DNA of 64,000 nt from Portulaca oleracea (GCA_029582165.1 CM055888.1:34767408-34831407), one strand, 5' to 3'; positions 10,159 to 22,508 are shown, counted from the first letter of the stretch. Notes: generated by a model from the letters alone, not told the origin. Program-made: numbers and translations.

Positions 10159-13113
10159 TGTAACGACCCGCCCTAAACCCGTGTTAATTAAGGCCTTAAT
10201 ATCGATAATTATTAAAAGTACGCTGTTAAATATATTTTCCTTTTCTCCTTTTCCGTTATTACAGAAGTTATTATTATTATTCATTCTTTTTATGCGCGAC
10301 AGGTCTCGAGCAAGGCTATGGTTAAATGGGTTGATTTCTATGTTATCTCGGATTTAAAGTTATAAATATTATTACGAGTTTATGAATATTTTTGTGATAA
10401 GTTATAAAATTTATTTTATCGTTCTCAATTTTACGTTAGTAACTGAAGAAGGTTATATTAATTTTAATTTCCGTTTCAGTTACGATTTATATTATCCAAC
10501 CTTCCTAAGTACATTCTATCGCTCGAGTTATTTTATTAGGGTTATCCAACCAATTTATTTTATGTGGTTTAATACTAGTTAATTTTACACAGTTTATTTT
10601 CAAGTAATTTTATTTAATCATTTGCTAAACTATTTTGTCAAGTCTCATATCAATTAATTTTATTTAGTTGATACCAATTATTTTATCTAGTTAGTTTATA
10701 TTACTAATTGTCTAAGTTAATTTCTAATCTAGAGAGTTGTTTATTTTAAGGGGTTTTATTTAGTTAAGAGGGGGAGGAGACTGTCTTTTAATTCATTTCA
10801 TAAATCAAATTTTGATTGGATTAATTAGGGTTTGAGTTGGAGAAGGATGCATGTATAGTTTGATTGGATTTTGGATGAGTTCTTGCTAAATTCTTGTTGA
10901 ATGTTGAAATTCTTGCTTGCATGTGGTTTTTGGATGAGAGATATGATGATTAAGGGACTGATTTGGGTTGTTTATTAAGTTAATTAAGTTATTATATACA
11001 TGGATGATATGAATTTAGTGTGGAAATGGGTGAAAGAGTGTTAATTCAAGTGTCATTTGAATTACTTATGTTAGCTATGGTTGCATGTGAATTTTTATGG
11101 AAGAAAATGGGTATTTTCTGGGTTTATATTCTGGAAAATCAAGATTAATGTTCAATTTGGACTTTACGTTTGGATTAGTATTAGGTTTAATGGCCAAAAA
11201 GATGCATTTAAGGAGAAATTCAGAGTTGGTTTGCTGCTGGTTGTAATCTGAAAATTCCAGGGGACTTAAAATGTGAGTTTAGCTCTGTTTCCTACTTTAA
11301 AAGATAGCCAAGGTTGTAAGCTAACCCTCGGCTTTTGAATTTCGGGATTCCGATATGTATAGCCCGTGATAGGACCAAAACCGTGAAGGTGTGTTTTTAT
11401 ATACGTTTTCTGGAGTCGGTAGCTAAATGCTACTTTTTCGTCCGTGTAGAGACTTTGTTCGCTTTACAGAAAATTTTTAGGTCGTTCTTCAAGCATTCCG
11501 GAAACATAAAGTTTGCGTCCATACGGTTTCGGGTGAGTGAGGTATGAGGCTAAGAAGGAGGGTCGTCAGCAAAGGCGCTGCCCATAATTTTAATAGTTAA
11601 TTCTAACTTTAAGGTTTCAATTTGATCTCCTAGGAGGCTGTAATGAGATGTCGACCTTTGTGTCATTGATTAAGATGGATTGAGTAGATTTTCTAAGTTG
11701 ATTTAAGCTATTTTAGTGTTTGGGATTACCTCCTAAAGGTTTATGGGAAATACTAGCAAACCATGAGGTTTTAAGTTCGTATAAGTGGTGTGGATGGCTA
11801 AGTGGTACCTTGACTTCCTAACAAGTTTATGGGCTTCCTCGATGTCTAAATAGTCCAAGGACCTTTCCTTCTATGTTTTCAAATCACCGGTCATCGGTTC
11901 GTAAACGTTCCAAAATTCATAATCATGTCCTTATCTAATTTCCGTCGCTTGACAACGTTTCTTTCATGTTTTCGATGACCGAATATCTTCTCTTCTTAAG
12001 ACTTCAAGGACTCCAATTCTATGCTCATCGAAGCTGGTTATTAAGGATGCTTTTTACATCTTAAGCCTCTTTGACCCTATTCAAGTTTCACCATAGGTTT
12101 CGCTTTAATTTTTCAAGTTGCATGATTAATTCCAAATGTTCTGTTTCTGTCCGGGCTATTTTTCGAGCCCTTCCCTTCATTTTTAGCCTTCGAGCCAGTT
12201 GACAAAGTTGTAGGGCGTGATTTTCCCTTTCCGAAAAGTACTCGCTTGCAAAAATCCGAGTTTCCTAGCTCAAGTTATCATCAAATCATCGATTTATCCA
12301 AAAACTGAAATTTCTATTTTCTCATCCCTTTTAAGTTATCAAGTTTTAATTACTTTAATCCCAGCTTGTAAATTTCAAGGACTTTATTAAAGTTCTCAAT
12401 TTTCTTATGCTCTTATTATAGTTTCCAAGTCGCCCAAACCGTCCCAAGCTCGAGGCACATCGCTAGATCTTTCTTCTACCCAAGGTACGCGAGTTGTCCA
12501 ACTTTTCGCTCCTTATTATCATCTAATGTTTCATGGTTATTTTAAGTTGTGCTTTAATGTTTATGTTACGGTTTTAAAAGGTCCCATTTTATGTTTTCTT
12601 TGTGCTAGTTACTTTTAGGTGCTAGCTCTCTTTTTATGTATGATACTCCTGATCAGAGTGTCGGACACAGCGATGTCATTTATTGATCACCCATTCCAAA
12701 CTCCGATCGGTTTGGGCATGCGCGTGTGTGAGATGCTTTGCATCGATCGTAAGGGACCAAATGCTTACGTGTTAGTACCTATCTTACCTTTCTTGTACTT
12801 TACCTTTTTTGTTGATGAATCAAGTTATGTTATTGTTGCTTACCCCTTTCCCTGTTTTCAAAATGAATTTAAATGTCGGCACTACAACAGTTTTCGAACG
12901 GTTTGACGTGTTGGAGGTTGGTGTACTGAGTGTTTCCCCACTCACTTTTCGTTGTTTTAATGTTTTGTTTTAAGCGGTCCGAGCTCGCAAGGCAAAGGCA
13001 AGGATAAGCAGAAGTAAGAGTTTTCTCGACCAAAGTAGTCAAGAATGTCGTTGTTGGCCGACTCCGGTGGTCTTTATGGGTTTGAAGGCCGGTTTGTTTA
13101 TGGAGAGGGGTTG

Positions 13114-13169
<56 letters not shown>

Positions 13170-13401
13170 TTGATGGTTGTGTAAATTCTAATTCTCATGT
13201 TTTGGTGATTCCTAAGTATGGAGTGTTTGTTGTATGTTAAATTGGTGATTTAAGTGTTCTGTAATGGTGTGTTTGGGTTTGTAGCCTTGTCCCGAGTGGG
13301 GACGGCGGTAATACCTCCTCCCTAGGTGTTCCGCTGCGCTAATCACAGGTTTAGTGTATAATTAATGTTAATCTTGTGATTAAGGGTGTTGGGGTGTTAC
13401 A
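10159..13401 (+). mobile_element. solo LTR H (3.2 kb, probably Tekay/Del-type chromovirus)
   Basis: The segment starts TGTAACGACC and ends GGTGTTACA, so its ends are inverted (TGTAAC/GTTACA) with canonical TG...CA. It is flanked by TCGGG (10,154-10,158) and TCAGG (13,402-13,406), a 5 bp target-site duplication with one mismatch. No gag or pol lies inside. An LTR this long beginning TGTAAC(G)A(C)CC fits Tekay/Del chromoviruses, but that lineage call is an inference from length and terminus only. It looks like the remnant of LTR-LTR recombination. It splits the antisense ORF of G. Confidence 0.8.
13115..13167. repeat. (TA)n microsatellite within solo LTR H
   Basis: An uninterrupted run of about 26 TA units. 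Confidence 0.97.
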
Positions 13402-13890
13402 TCAGGGGTGAACGAGATCGTCTTTTGTCATGCCATTGACTGGCACCGATGGTGGTGGTGAGCCAACTTCGATAAGCGTCGGTCGAAGAAGTGATGATGG
13501 GATGAGGAGGCGGAACCTCCATTCAGGCTCGTTTATTCCAATATTTGAGCTATGATTCGATGACGATCCGGGGAGATGAGAAAGATCAGGAATTTTACAT
13601 GGGGTGAGAGGAATATCATTAAGGTGGCCCATTTGTCTCATAACTCGATCATGAAAGTAGTAAGTAAGCTCTGTAAGGCCTAGTAGGGTGATGTGAGCGG
13701 CCTTGCAAGAGTGATTGGAGAAGCAAGGCACTTTCCACCACTGGATCCACCACTGAATATCCTTGTCGTTCTTCAAGAAAATAACCCACTCTTCAAAGCT
13801 CCTACGAATGTCATATTTCCTCTTGCGTTGACAAAAGTTGGCCAATTCCGCAGCCGTGATAGGGGAGTAGATCATATGAAGGTGCTCAAT
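13402..13890 (-). pseudogene. Tat antisense ORF with plant-mobile-domain-like motif (N-terminal/central part)
   Basis: The minus-strand ORF 13,875-13,402 encodes about 157 residues. It contains a Trp/Leu-rich block ending LLGLTELTYYFHDRVMRQMG and NDIPLTP, which resembles the C-terminal half of plant mobile (aminotransferase-like) domains: W..WW, L.GL, Y..R..RQ.G, then ..IP. Some Tat-lineage elements (for example Grande) carry an antisense ORF between pol and the 3' LTR, which is exactly where this lies once H is removed. Its stop codon is created at the TSD of H, and upstream of 13,890 an in-frame stop occurs. Function is unknown; the domain call is moderate. Confidence 0.6.
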
Positions 13891-15548
13891 GAGCCATATC
13901 TACCAAGAAAAGAAGAAAAAAAGAATTACCATCTTGGTTGAAAAAAAAAGAGAAGCACAACCAAGATAATTATCGGCAAATGATTCCACATGGAATCGAT
14001 CAACAATTCCATGCCAAAAAAAAATGATAACAAAAAAAGAGAGAAATGAAAGTGTCGATACTTACTTGAAGAGCGAGAAGACTTCCCCGGAAAATTTAGC
14101 GAGAATTTCAGGAATCGAGGCTGATAAAAGTCTCCACGACCATTATTGGATCGGAGTTGTAACCTCGAGACATTTCATCCACAACATGGATAAGAGAAAG
14201 AGAAGCGAAACCCGAACCCTCATGATAAAAGAAAAATTCAGCCAAAATACAAAAGACCAAAACCTCGCACTCGTGATGCTGGCCGAAGTCTCAATGCTTC
14301 AGATGACTAAAAGAACTCCACCAGTGCTTGAAGGTCGACCATATTGTCCACCAAAATATGCCCTAAAGCTCAATGATTAAAGTTTGTCATTTCCTTGAAC
14401 TTTTCACAATGATTATGGTCGAGAGAGGGTGTTGTAGGAGGCGCATAGAGGTCGAACCCGAAAATGCAAGCCCATTCCTCGGGAAGTGGACAAAGCTCAT
14501 TTCAAGAAAAGCGAAATACATGAAGTTTGGGATCTCAAAATGTAAAGGCAACTTTGAGGAAATCCCAACTTATTTTAACTTGTTTCAAGGATAAGATGAG
14601 GGTTTGGTTATAACAAGCGAGAAGATGTTTCTCGGTTTTAGAAAGGGTGTTCATCCACGTGTTGAGTTTTTTTCAAAAGCCATGGTTGAGAAGAAAGAAA
14701 GGAGAGCAGAATGGGACAGATTGTGATGTTGAATGGCAGCCAAAGCATGTTTAAATAGTGATTGCTGATGATGTGAAAAGTTGCATGAATACATCCCTCA
14801 CGTGTGATGTTCGATCGGACTACAGGGGATGACACTGGCTGGCAAACGCGCATGCAGATGAACCACGGTGGCTTGCCCCGTGTGGCGGCCGGCCGAACTT
14901 GAGCAGGGGGAGGAACTCGTTTTTTGTGAGTTCACACACCAACTTACATACATGCATGGGAAGCAAACGCGGCTTTAGGGTCTTTTACGTGTTTATGTTA
15001 TATTTTTGTACATTTGTAAGTCTTTTAGTTTAAAGTTTTATTAGGATTGTTGTATTATGTTAAACTATGTATTTCCTTTCCCTTTCGTATACTGTATTTC
15101 TTGTAACAGTTTGAGATTGACCCGTATACTAAAAAAAAAATTGGGGTTTGCATACGTATTGCATTTAGAAGTCAAATCACGTGCATAAATTTGAAGAGTC
15201 TGCTTGATTGCATTTTTGCATTATTCATTGCACTACATTGCATCTGTTGCTGCTGGTGAAAATAAAAGAAAATAAGTCTTGCCGATAATGCCTAGTAGTT
15301 TCTGGTGGAGCTGCCGCCGCCAAAGATGCTCCTAAATGTTGTGTCCGCAAAAGAACTCAGCAGGGATTCATCCTGAGTCTCAGAAGGGTCGAGCAAGAAC
15401 TGCATGGAAGGCATGTCTCCGACCATGAGCTCTGAAATCCCATGGACTAGGCACCCTATCCACCGAACCCTGGAATCCACTAGATTCTGAGCAGCCTTCC
15501 ACCATGAGCTCTGGAATGCTGGGAGATCTCCTCTTACCTCCTGATGAC
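13891..15548. other. remainder of G 3' region; no supported gene
   Basis: It holds only short overlapping ORFs on both strands without recognisable domains, an A-rich tract (13,910-14,040) and moderately GC-rich patches near 14,860-14,930. It could include the upstream part or promoter of the antisense ORF. At 15,290-15,540 a more GC-rich stretch carries the word ATGAGCTCTG twice (15,424 and 15,506); I do not recognise it. No Tat 3' LTR is seen before element A begins. Confidence 0.5.
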
Positions 15549-16722
15549 TGATAAGTGTATATTTTATTGTATTTATTAGGACTCAAATGCGTATATTTCG
15601 ACTGATTAATGTCCTGAATACTGCAATTTATACCGAATTCTATGATTTCTTCACTTGATTTTAGAGATTGGTATGTTTTGTAGGTTAAAGGAAATCCCAC
15701 TTTAAAGTGTGAGGATTTGAAGAAAAAGTGGAGAAAATGAAAGAAAATGAGAAAAAGAATTGAAAGAGAAGGAAAGGAAAGAAAGAAGACAGCCCAACAG
15801 AGCTGGCTCGGCCCAAAATTGGGTGGAGAGGCAAGGCGCTGCCAGCGTCTGCTTAAGCGTTGCCAGCGCCTGAGTCAAAAGCTCCAGAATTTTGTGTTTA
15901 GCCAAACGCTACCAAAGAGGAGGTTTTCCTTTAGTACTATTTTTGAGATTGTGATTGAAGAGGAGAAGGAGATCGAATCAGGTGACACGAAGAGATCGAT
16001 TTCGCCGCTTTGGACACTCGGTTATTTCTATTATGTCTTGCAATTTGAATTCGGTTTTTATGATGTTAGTTTCTATTATCATGAGTAGCTAAATTCCTTT
16101 GTTTGGCGGATAAACTCGATGTCTTTTGACTGATTGTGAATGCGATTATGTGTGAAGTTATATCTAATCGTTTAATCTTTGTATTATGCATGTCACAGTA
16201 ATTGATTGATCATCTCTTACTTGGTATAGATTCTTAATATCGGATTGAAAGATTGTTATTTTAAATTGGAAAGACGAAGATTGAATAGGCATAGAAACCG
16301 GTTAGAAATAATGGTTTCTTGCTTAGGGTCACGTTATAATAAGTGCTTATCTTGGATTGGATTAAATAGCCATGAAAATCGGTGTTTAGTTTAATCACTG
16401 TAACTCACCTCAGATTGAAAGATTTCTATGAAAGGCCTTAGAAAGATTATAGACCCCGATACTCCTAACACCACTTCACACTAGAATTGCTGATTAATTA
16501 GTTGACTGACTACAGTGGTCTCCCCTAAACTCCCTTAATTATTTGGTAAAATTTATAAAGATTGTTGCTTTCCTTGTTATTTTATTAATTTACTCTTTCA
16601 CACAACAATTTGGCCAACCTAACATCCTTTGTAGTGAACTAGTTTAGTGCCTAGTTGACACAAGTCTCTAAGAGACGACCGTGATACTACACGACAACCG
16701 TACACTTGCGGAGAGCCTATCA
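15549..16722 (+). repeat. 5' LTR of Athila element A
   Basis: TGATAAGTG... to ...CCTATCA, 1,174 bp. The first roughly 250 bp match the partial 3' LTR at 63,745-64,000 with modest divergence and an internal indel. It carries a purine-rich block followed by the palindromic word CGCTGCCAGCG (about 15,838) repeated in variant form near 15,868. Confidence 0.88.
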
Positions 16723-16728
16723 AGTTTT

Positions 16729-16746
16729 TGGCGTCGTTGCCAGGGA
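16729..16746 (+). promoter_or_regulatory. primer binding site of A (tRNA-Asp type)
   Basis: TGGCGTCGTTGCCAGGGA lies six bases after the LTR end. It matches 16 of 18 positions of the Athila-typical TGGCGCCGTTGCCGGGGA, complementary to the 3' end of tRNA-Asp. Confidence 0.88.
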
Positions 16747-16869
16747 TTTGTTTCCCCAGCTGCCATTAAACGAAAGCACTCTTGTTGACTAGGTTATTTG
16801 TTTTTTTTAATTTTCTTTATCACTTTTGATTACGCTTGGTATTCTTGTTTTTGCTCTTTTTCAGGTTTA

Positions 16870-18230
16870 TGCAAAAAGAATTCTCGTTCGAATTCGACCC
16901 CGAGATCGAACGAACCTTGCGAGAAAGAAGGAAATAGCAAAGACTGGATCAATTTGGTGTCCAAGGCTCCATTCCATAGACATCTGAGTGAAGATCCAAA
17001 CTGCCACTTACGCATCTTCCGCCAAGCCTGAGATACATTCAATGCAAACGATGTATCGGAGGACGCGATCAAATTGAGATTGTTCCCGTTCTCCTTAGAA
17101 GGAAAAACATGGGAGTGACTCGACTCGCTGCCACCCAACTCGATCACCATATTCGATCAGCTTGCTAGCATATTCCTTGCTAAGTACTTTCCTCCTAGCA
17201 AGCTTACTAGTCTGAGAAATTAGATATCGATGTTCGTCCAAGAACCCGATGAAACATTCTATGAAGCTTGGGAGAGATTCAAAGTCCTCGTCTATCAGTG
17301 TCCTCAGCATGGATTTGAGTCGTGGGTTCTAATCCAGCCATTCTACAACAAAGCGAGCGAATCAGCTAGAGGGAGCATACTTTCAGTAGCTGGAGGCGAC
17401 CTGATGAGCAAAACTGTGCCTCAGCTCACATGCCTGATAGAGCAGATAGCGATCAACTCCTACCAATGGTCTAAACCCCGCCATAAAGATGGAGGTAAGC
17501 TAGAAGTTGATGTAATTTCCTTATTATCTTCTAAGTTTGATAATTTAACGCAAACGATGGGCTGTTTAAATTTGCTTGCGACCCCACAATTACCATGTGC
17601 TTCTTGTCAATCGACCGAACATGTTACCGCTGCCTGTCCTTCAGGAGTAGTCATTGATGACCAAACTCAGCAAGTCAACTATGTTGGCAACGAGAGACAG
17701 AACTATGACATTAACTCCAACACATACCACCCAAGGTTAAGGAACCACCCTAATTTCTCTTATAGAAATAATAACCCTACGGGTCCCCTTCAAGACCAAG
17801 GATAGAGACCTCCAGGTTTTCAAAGACCTCCACCTCAAGGTCCTCCTCCAAAATCAAATTTAGAAATTATGATGGAGAGCCTAATATTGAACCAGCAAAA
17901 GCAGGATGGGATAATAAAAAGCCTGATAGAGAAGGTAGATACCCTAGCGGCGCACAATAAAATTCTAGAAAATCAAATCGCTAACACGGTAACCCCTTCC
18001 ACTAGTTTACCTCCTCGACCTGTACCTAATCCAGGAGCCCAGTGTAATGCAATAAACTGCCGTACAGATAACCCTGGATGTAACGCCCATGGAGAGCCTG
18101 AAACACATGAATTGGCTAATAAAGGAATTGAGTCCGATCAAAACGAGAAAGCCTTACCGACCTTTGTGATGCCAAAAGAGAATGACCAAGGGAGTTTCAC
18201 ATTCCTTATCAGTTGGACAGTACATTGGTA
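16870..18230 (+). pseudogene. gag: Athila A gag
   Basis: One frame, read through stops near 17,029, 17,115, 17,221 and 17,803, gives an Athila-type capsid: IKLRLFPFSLEGKTWE, then FVQEPDETFYEAWERFKVL (the EAW.RFK hallmark), a Cys-rich knuckle CASCQSTEHVTAAC (about 17,597-17,638), a Pro/Asn-rich spacer and a predicted helical segment QQKQDGIIKSLIEKVDTLAAHNKILENQ. The start codon is not clear because the N-terminus is decayed. It passes by frameshift near 18,200 into protease. Four stops make it non-functional. Confidence 0.85.
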
Positions 18231-18566
18231 GAATACGGATTATGTGATACTGGTTCGGGGGTGAATATCCTTCCCTAGTCCCTCCTAAAGAAAATAGATC
18301 AGCAGGAATTAAAAGTCACTAAAGCAGCCCTTCACTTGGCTGATAAGACCCTTAGGGAACCCCTAGGAGTCTTAGTGAATTTCCCTCTTAAACTAGGAGA
18401 ATATTGTGTCCCTGTTTATTTCATGGTCTTAGACACGGAGGAGGACCCTTCTGCACAAATCATTCTAGGCAGACCCTTCCTTGCAACAGTAAATTACATG
18501 ATAGACATGAAGGGAAAATCAATGATCATCGAGCTAGGAGAGTCGATGGTAGAATATAAGTTATAG
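18195..18566 (+). pseudogene. pro: Athila A aspartic protease
   Basis: Shifted one frame from gag. It reads YGLCDTGSGVNILP (active-site Asp) followed by a stop, then ADKTLREPLGVLVNFPLK and IILGRPFLATVNYMIDMKGKS, which is the second half of the retropepsin fold. A has DTGSG at the active site where copies B and C here have DLGAS. The ORF ends at 18,566 with no reverse transcriptase following, so the polyprotein stops after protease. Confidence 0.85.
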
Positions 18567-19178
18567 GCAGACAAGTGTGTACCAGCCAAAGTTCGGAACA
18601 AGGTTCGAAACGTTGAAGATTCAATTCTTCAATCGGCCTAGAGATGGCTTGAGGACCCCAAAGACTAGGATCAACAACATCGAGCTAACGACGTTAAACA
18701 AAGAACTTCGGGGAGGATACCTCAACCTTCTATCACATACCCCTCCCCACTCAATTTTTATTATTTATTTAAGCAATTTTTAAGTATTATTTATATTTAT
18801 ATAACTATACTAACATTTTTGTTTTAATTTTGTAGAGAAAAAGAAAGAAAAATATTTTATATTTTTGTAAAATTTTTATCTAACCTAATAATTGTAGAGC
18901 AAGTATGATGCAGATAGGAGCCTAAAGGTGTTGAAGAATGGAAGAAATGAGGAGAATTAATGAAGAAGGGAGGAAATAAAGCAAAAAGTTGAAAAAAATA
19001 TAGCGAAAATGTCAAGTAAACGAGACGCTGCCAGCGCCTCCTCAACCGCTGGTAGCGCCCGTTCTAGAGAGTCCTGGTAACTGAAATCTCTAGACGCTGG
19101 TTGCGCCTCCTGGCAGCTGGCAGCGTCTACGAAAATTACCCAACTATTTTTTTTCCCGCCTTGACTTAAGTCGCCCCC
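18567..19178 (+). other. A: post-protease region with conserved Athila motif and palindromic module
   Basis: No reverse transcriptase or integrase. At 18,681-18,730 it carries the motif TCGAGCTAACGACGTTAAAC...GGGAGGAT, the counterpart of the motif that in C comes right after integrase. After an AT-rich stretch, 19,021-19,131 holds repeated variants of GACGCTGCCAGCGCC, the same word as in the A LTR. Element E then interrupts at CCCCC. Confidence 0.75.
19021..19131. repeat. A-family palindromic module upstream of ORF2
   Basis: Four variants of the inverted word CGCTG(C/G)(C/T)AGCG occur in about 110 bp. The LTR of A has the same word near 15,838-15,890, also preceded by a purine-rich stretch. 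Confidence 0.7.
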
Positions 19179-20453
19179 TGTAAACGTGGTTTGCATTAAC
19201 TGGTTTTATCGTTCTTCTCAGGGAGCGAGGGGCCTTGGTTAAAGACTCTAGGTCGAGGTTATGGTCGAGATTGTTAAGGTAAGGAAACGGGTTGAAAAAG
19301 AGATCACAACGCAGCAAATAGAACTAAGGTTGGTCAAGATGGAACAATGGGCTTTGGGGGCTTTTCGGGATGCAAACGGGAACAAGGAGATGGGTTTTGC
19401 AATAAGAGAGCAACAAGGGGGAAAATCAAGTGGCAATTCCGTTAACAAATACCCACTGGCCTTCCTCTTTCGAGGATAGTCCGGATTAACTACCTCAAAG
19501 TCCACCACGGACCCGGAGGGTTAATGAAACATAATTCCCTAGTTAACCTCCTTCCACTTTCGTGGGTGAGCATTAACTATCCCAACTCCAACCTTCCATG
19601 ACAAGTGTTGAACATATTCAGGAGCTTTCGGACCCGAATACACCCCACTTGAGGGAAGGAATGGAGTGGGAAATTGATTTCCCACCTAATTACTCACTAA
19701 AATTACTGACCCAAGCCTAATTACCCATTCACGCCCGTAATTACCCCCTAACCCATGGGGTTTCTAGCCACTAATCATTATCACAACTAAGCTAAGATCA
19801 ACAAACACAACCCTAAGCATGAATTCTAACATCCAACAACCAAAACTTAAGCAAAGGAATTAAAAAGGCATCAAGAACAACAAAGCAACAAGGAAGCAAT
19901 TAAAGGAAAACAATTAAATCAACAAGTAATAACAAGAGATTAGGGAAAGAGAACACCTATCAAAGATGCCAAAGAGCAAGGTTGAACATGAGAAGAGAAG
20001 CTTCAATAATCTTCAATCAACAATACAAAACTCAAATCAAAGTAACAATCTAAATGGAAATCTCACTAATGGAACCCTAAAACCTTTCTCAAGGCTCAAG
20101 GCTCAAGGCCTTCCTAAAAACCTAATTCCCTACTCGAGAATCACAAAATCGTCACTTGGAGTATATATACAAGGCATGGTTGTTAAATAAAACACTACCG
20201 TTTTGGCCGAGAAAATGCGCTGAAATCCAGTAGGTCGCGGGCGCGGCCTCACTTGTAGCAGGCCCGGCCGAGAGAAAAGTGCCCAGGCGATTCAGTCTCC
20301 GCGCTAGGTCGCGGGTGCGACCGCCTCTTTCGTGGGTGCAAAGGCTTGCTGGCCCTGTCAGGGTGATCAGTGTTAGCGCTGGGGTAGTGGGCGATACAAT
20401 GCATGTAGCGGGTGTCACAGGCTTATCGCGGGCGGCACAACAAAGGTAGCAAG
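19179..20453 (-). repeat. 3' LTR of E (start of U3 missing)
   Basis: It matches the E 5' LTR (44,078 onward) from TGTAAA inward, including the TATA-like GTATATATAC (20,161-20,170). It ends at about 20,450, next to the polypurine tract. The 5' LTR continues for roughly 340 more bases (45,319-45,526 and 51,735-51,869) that are absent here, so the copy lacks the TGTTTAGG start. Confidence 0.85.
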
Positions 20454-20467
20454 CCCCCCACACTTAA
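20454..20467 (-). promoter_or_regulatory. polypurine tract of E with decayed hairpin
   Basis: Minus strand reads TTTTAAGTGTGGGGGG, directly abutting the truncated 3' LTR. Upstream (20,470-20,495) is a partly paired TTTTACTCAGGACAAGCAAAA, a decayed form of the perfect hairpin seen in B and C. Confidence 0.8.
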
Positions 20468-21779
20468 AATTTTGCTTGTCCTGAGTAAAACAAAACAAAA
20501 ACTACCTAACACTAAACACCTACTCCTCTGTCGTAGGAGGAAACGAGTGTATTTAGCGTATGCACCAAACCCTTTAAACCCCCTAGCAGCCCAGGTGGAC
20601 GAGGTGGGTCTCGTGAGGGTTTGTAGCGGCTATACCCACAAAAGCCATGGAAAAAGGAGAGAGGAAAGGTAAAAACAAAACAAAGGCTAAAAAAGAAAGA
20701 AAGAAAGAACTGTTTGTCAAAAGAAACACGCAATCAGCAGTAGGGAAAACAATGCTAATCAACCAAAAGGAATAGATATGAGCACATCAAGAACACCTAA
20801 TCCAAATCATTGCCAATCTTAAGGGTTTTCAACTTCCAAATGCTTCTTACAAAACAAGACCCTATGTGCACAAGTGCATGTGTATTCTAATTGATTCTAG
20901 TTGACTCGTAGCAAATTCACGTCCCAAGCTCGTATCGAAGCAAGAAGTTTAACTAAGCGATGTCCTCCCTTGCTTGTGCCACCCTTGGCTTAGTGAGGGC
21001 CGAGGAGACACAAGGAAAAACTCCACTCTTTATTCACTTAACAAGCTATTTTCTTTTCTTTTTTCTTTTCTTTCGACTAATTTTTTTTTCTAGTTGGCAT
21101 GTTTCGAGATTGAACGCGGCCCGTGAAGGGGTTTACGTTCCCAGCGTGGTTTCGCTCCGTACGTAATACGGTACTTAAGGGACAAGGGCGCCGCAACCAC
21201 CCACGTCAAACCATGTTGGTGAACCAAATTTAACACTACACTTCAAATTTTTAAGTCGGGTTTTTCGGGAATTAGAATGGCCCTCCGAAAAGGGGTCACC
21301 CTCCCAACTTGGGTTACTCCATACGTAACGAATTACTTAAGGGGCGTGAGTGCCGCGCACTCACACCAACCCTTGTTGGTTTCACCGACAATTAAATTAA
21401 TTACGTTTATTAACTCACTTTTTCAATGAGCTCGGGGTGATTCACTAAAGTCTCACGGTTTCAAAAAGAATGTGAAAGAAACAAGGATCTCATTTCGTAA
21501 TCAACGAAGGAAATATAAAACAAATGAGTCATGACAACACCCGGACTAGGGACGACAATGCTCATAACGGTTTCTTTTAAGAAGATTAACAAAGTTTTCA
21601 AAACATTGACTACACAAATCTAATGAACAAAGCAAAAACCAAAAGAAAACAAAAACTTTAGGGGTTTTTCACCGCCTTTTTTCTCCTTTTTCTGACATAA
21701 ATTTTCAAAATTTTAGCAAAAAAAACTAGGAAAAATAAACATAAAAAACTAGGTGATCTACCCTTAAACATAAATATCT

Positions 21780-21822
21780 CCCCCCCCCCCCCACTTAAAA
21801 CGCCACAATGTCCTCATTGTGG
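21780..21822 (-). promoter_or_regulatory. internal hairpin + PPT-like tract in E
   Basis: On the minus strand, CCACAATG-AGGA-CATTGTGG forms a perfect 8 bp stem with a 4-base loop, followed by CGTTTTAAGTGG and a run of G. This copies the layout of the 3' PPT (hairpin, then TTTAAGTGTGGGG) about 1.3 kb upstream of it. Confidence 0.7.
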
Positions 21823-22494
21823 GAAGGGTGTCGCAAGAAAGGTAGAAAACCTACAAAAAAAAGCATTCACGAAAACAACTAGCAAGTAAAAGTGGTGGCG
21901 ACCCGAGCCCACACGGCTCCAACAACAAAATAATCCTAACACGAACACTCAAAGGGGCTCGCCACCCAAAAAGAAAATCAAGCATGCAACATGGATCAAA
22001 GCTATAATCAGTCAAAGAGCACGGAAAGAGGTTACCTCGAGGTCTTCATTTAGAAACAACTCAATTCACGATCTAGAGAACATCACACTTTAGGTTAGAA
22101 ATAATCAAGAAAACTATCCCAGGCATGAATTTTCACATACAAGATTAAAAGAAAAAATAAAAAATATATACAAGACACTACTGACTAAAGAACTAAAGAA
22201 AAACTCAAATATTTACAACATGTACATTGACAAGGACTAACCTCAACCCCGAATCTCATTCATTGAGGCGGAAATTGAGGGTGGAACAACTTACCTACCC
22301 AGTCCTACGAATGATAAAATCAAACGCAAACCATACCATCCCCGGCCACCAAATAACCTAAGAAACACGACTCAAACAATTAAGAACATGCAAGAGGAAG
22401 ATGAAGCGATAAATGCGAGACAACCAGCCCATGGGGACAACAAACCCAACAGAACCAAACCAAGCGACATACTTCCCCAAACTTCCCTATAAAG

Positions 22495-22508
22495 CACCCC
22501 CCACACTT
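22495..22508 (-). promoter_or_regulatory. post-ORF2 PPT-like tract in E
   Basis: Minus strand AAGTGTGGGGGGTG lies about 30 bases past the ORF2 stop; the C element has AAGTGTGGGGGAGTG at the same place (36,720-36,734). Confidence 0.6.

Noticed and set aside
13111..13170. (TA)n run as an origin or AT-rich regulatory site
   Set aside because: A plain microsatellite inside an LTR; nothing else supports a function.
10159..13401. H as a complete retrotransposon rather than a solo LTR
   Set aside because: No primer site, gag or pol and no second LTR copy inside; one pair of inverted TGTAAC/GTTACA ends and one TSD.
16729..16746. Possible tRNA gene fragments at the TGGCGCCGTTGCC and TGGTATCAGAGC sites
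   Set aside because: They are 12-18 nt primer binding sites directly after LTRs; no cloverleaf surrounds them.
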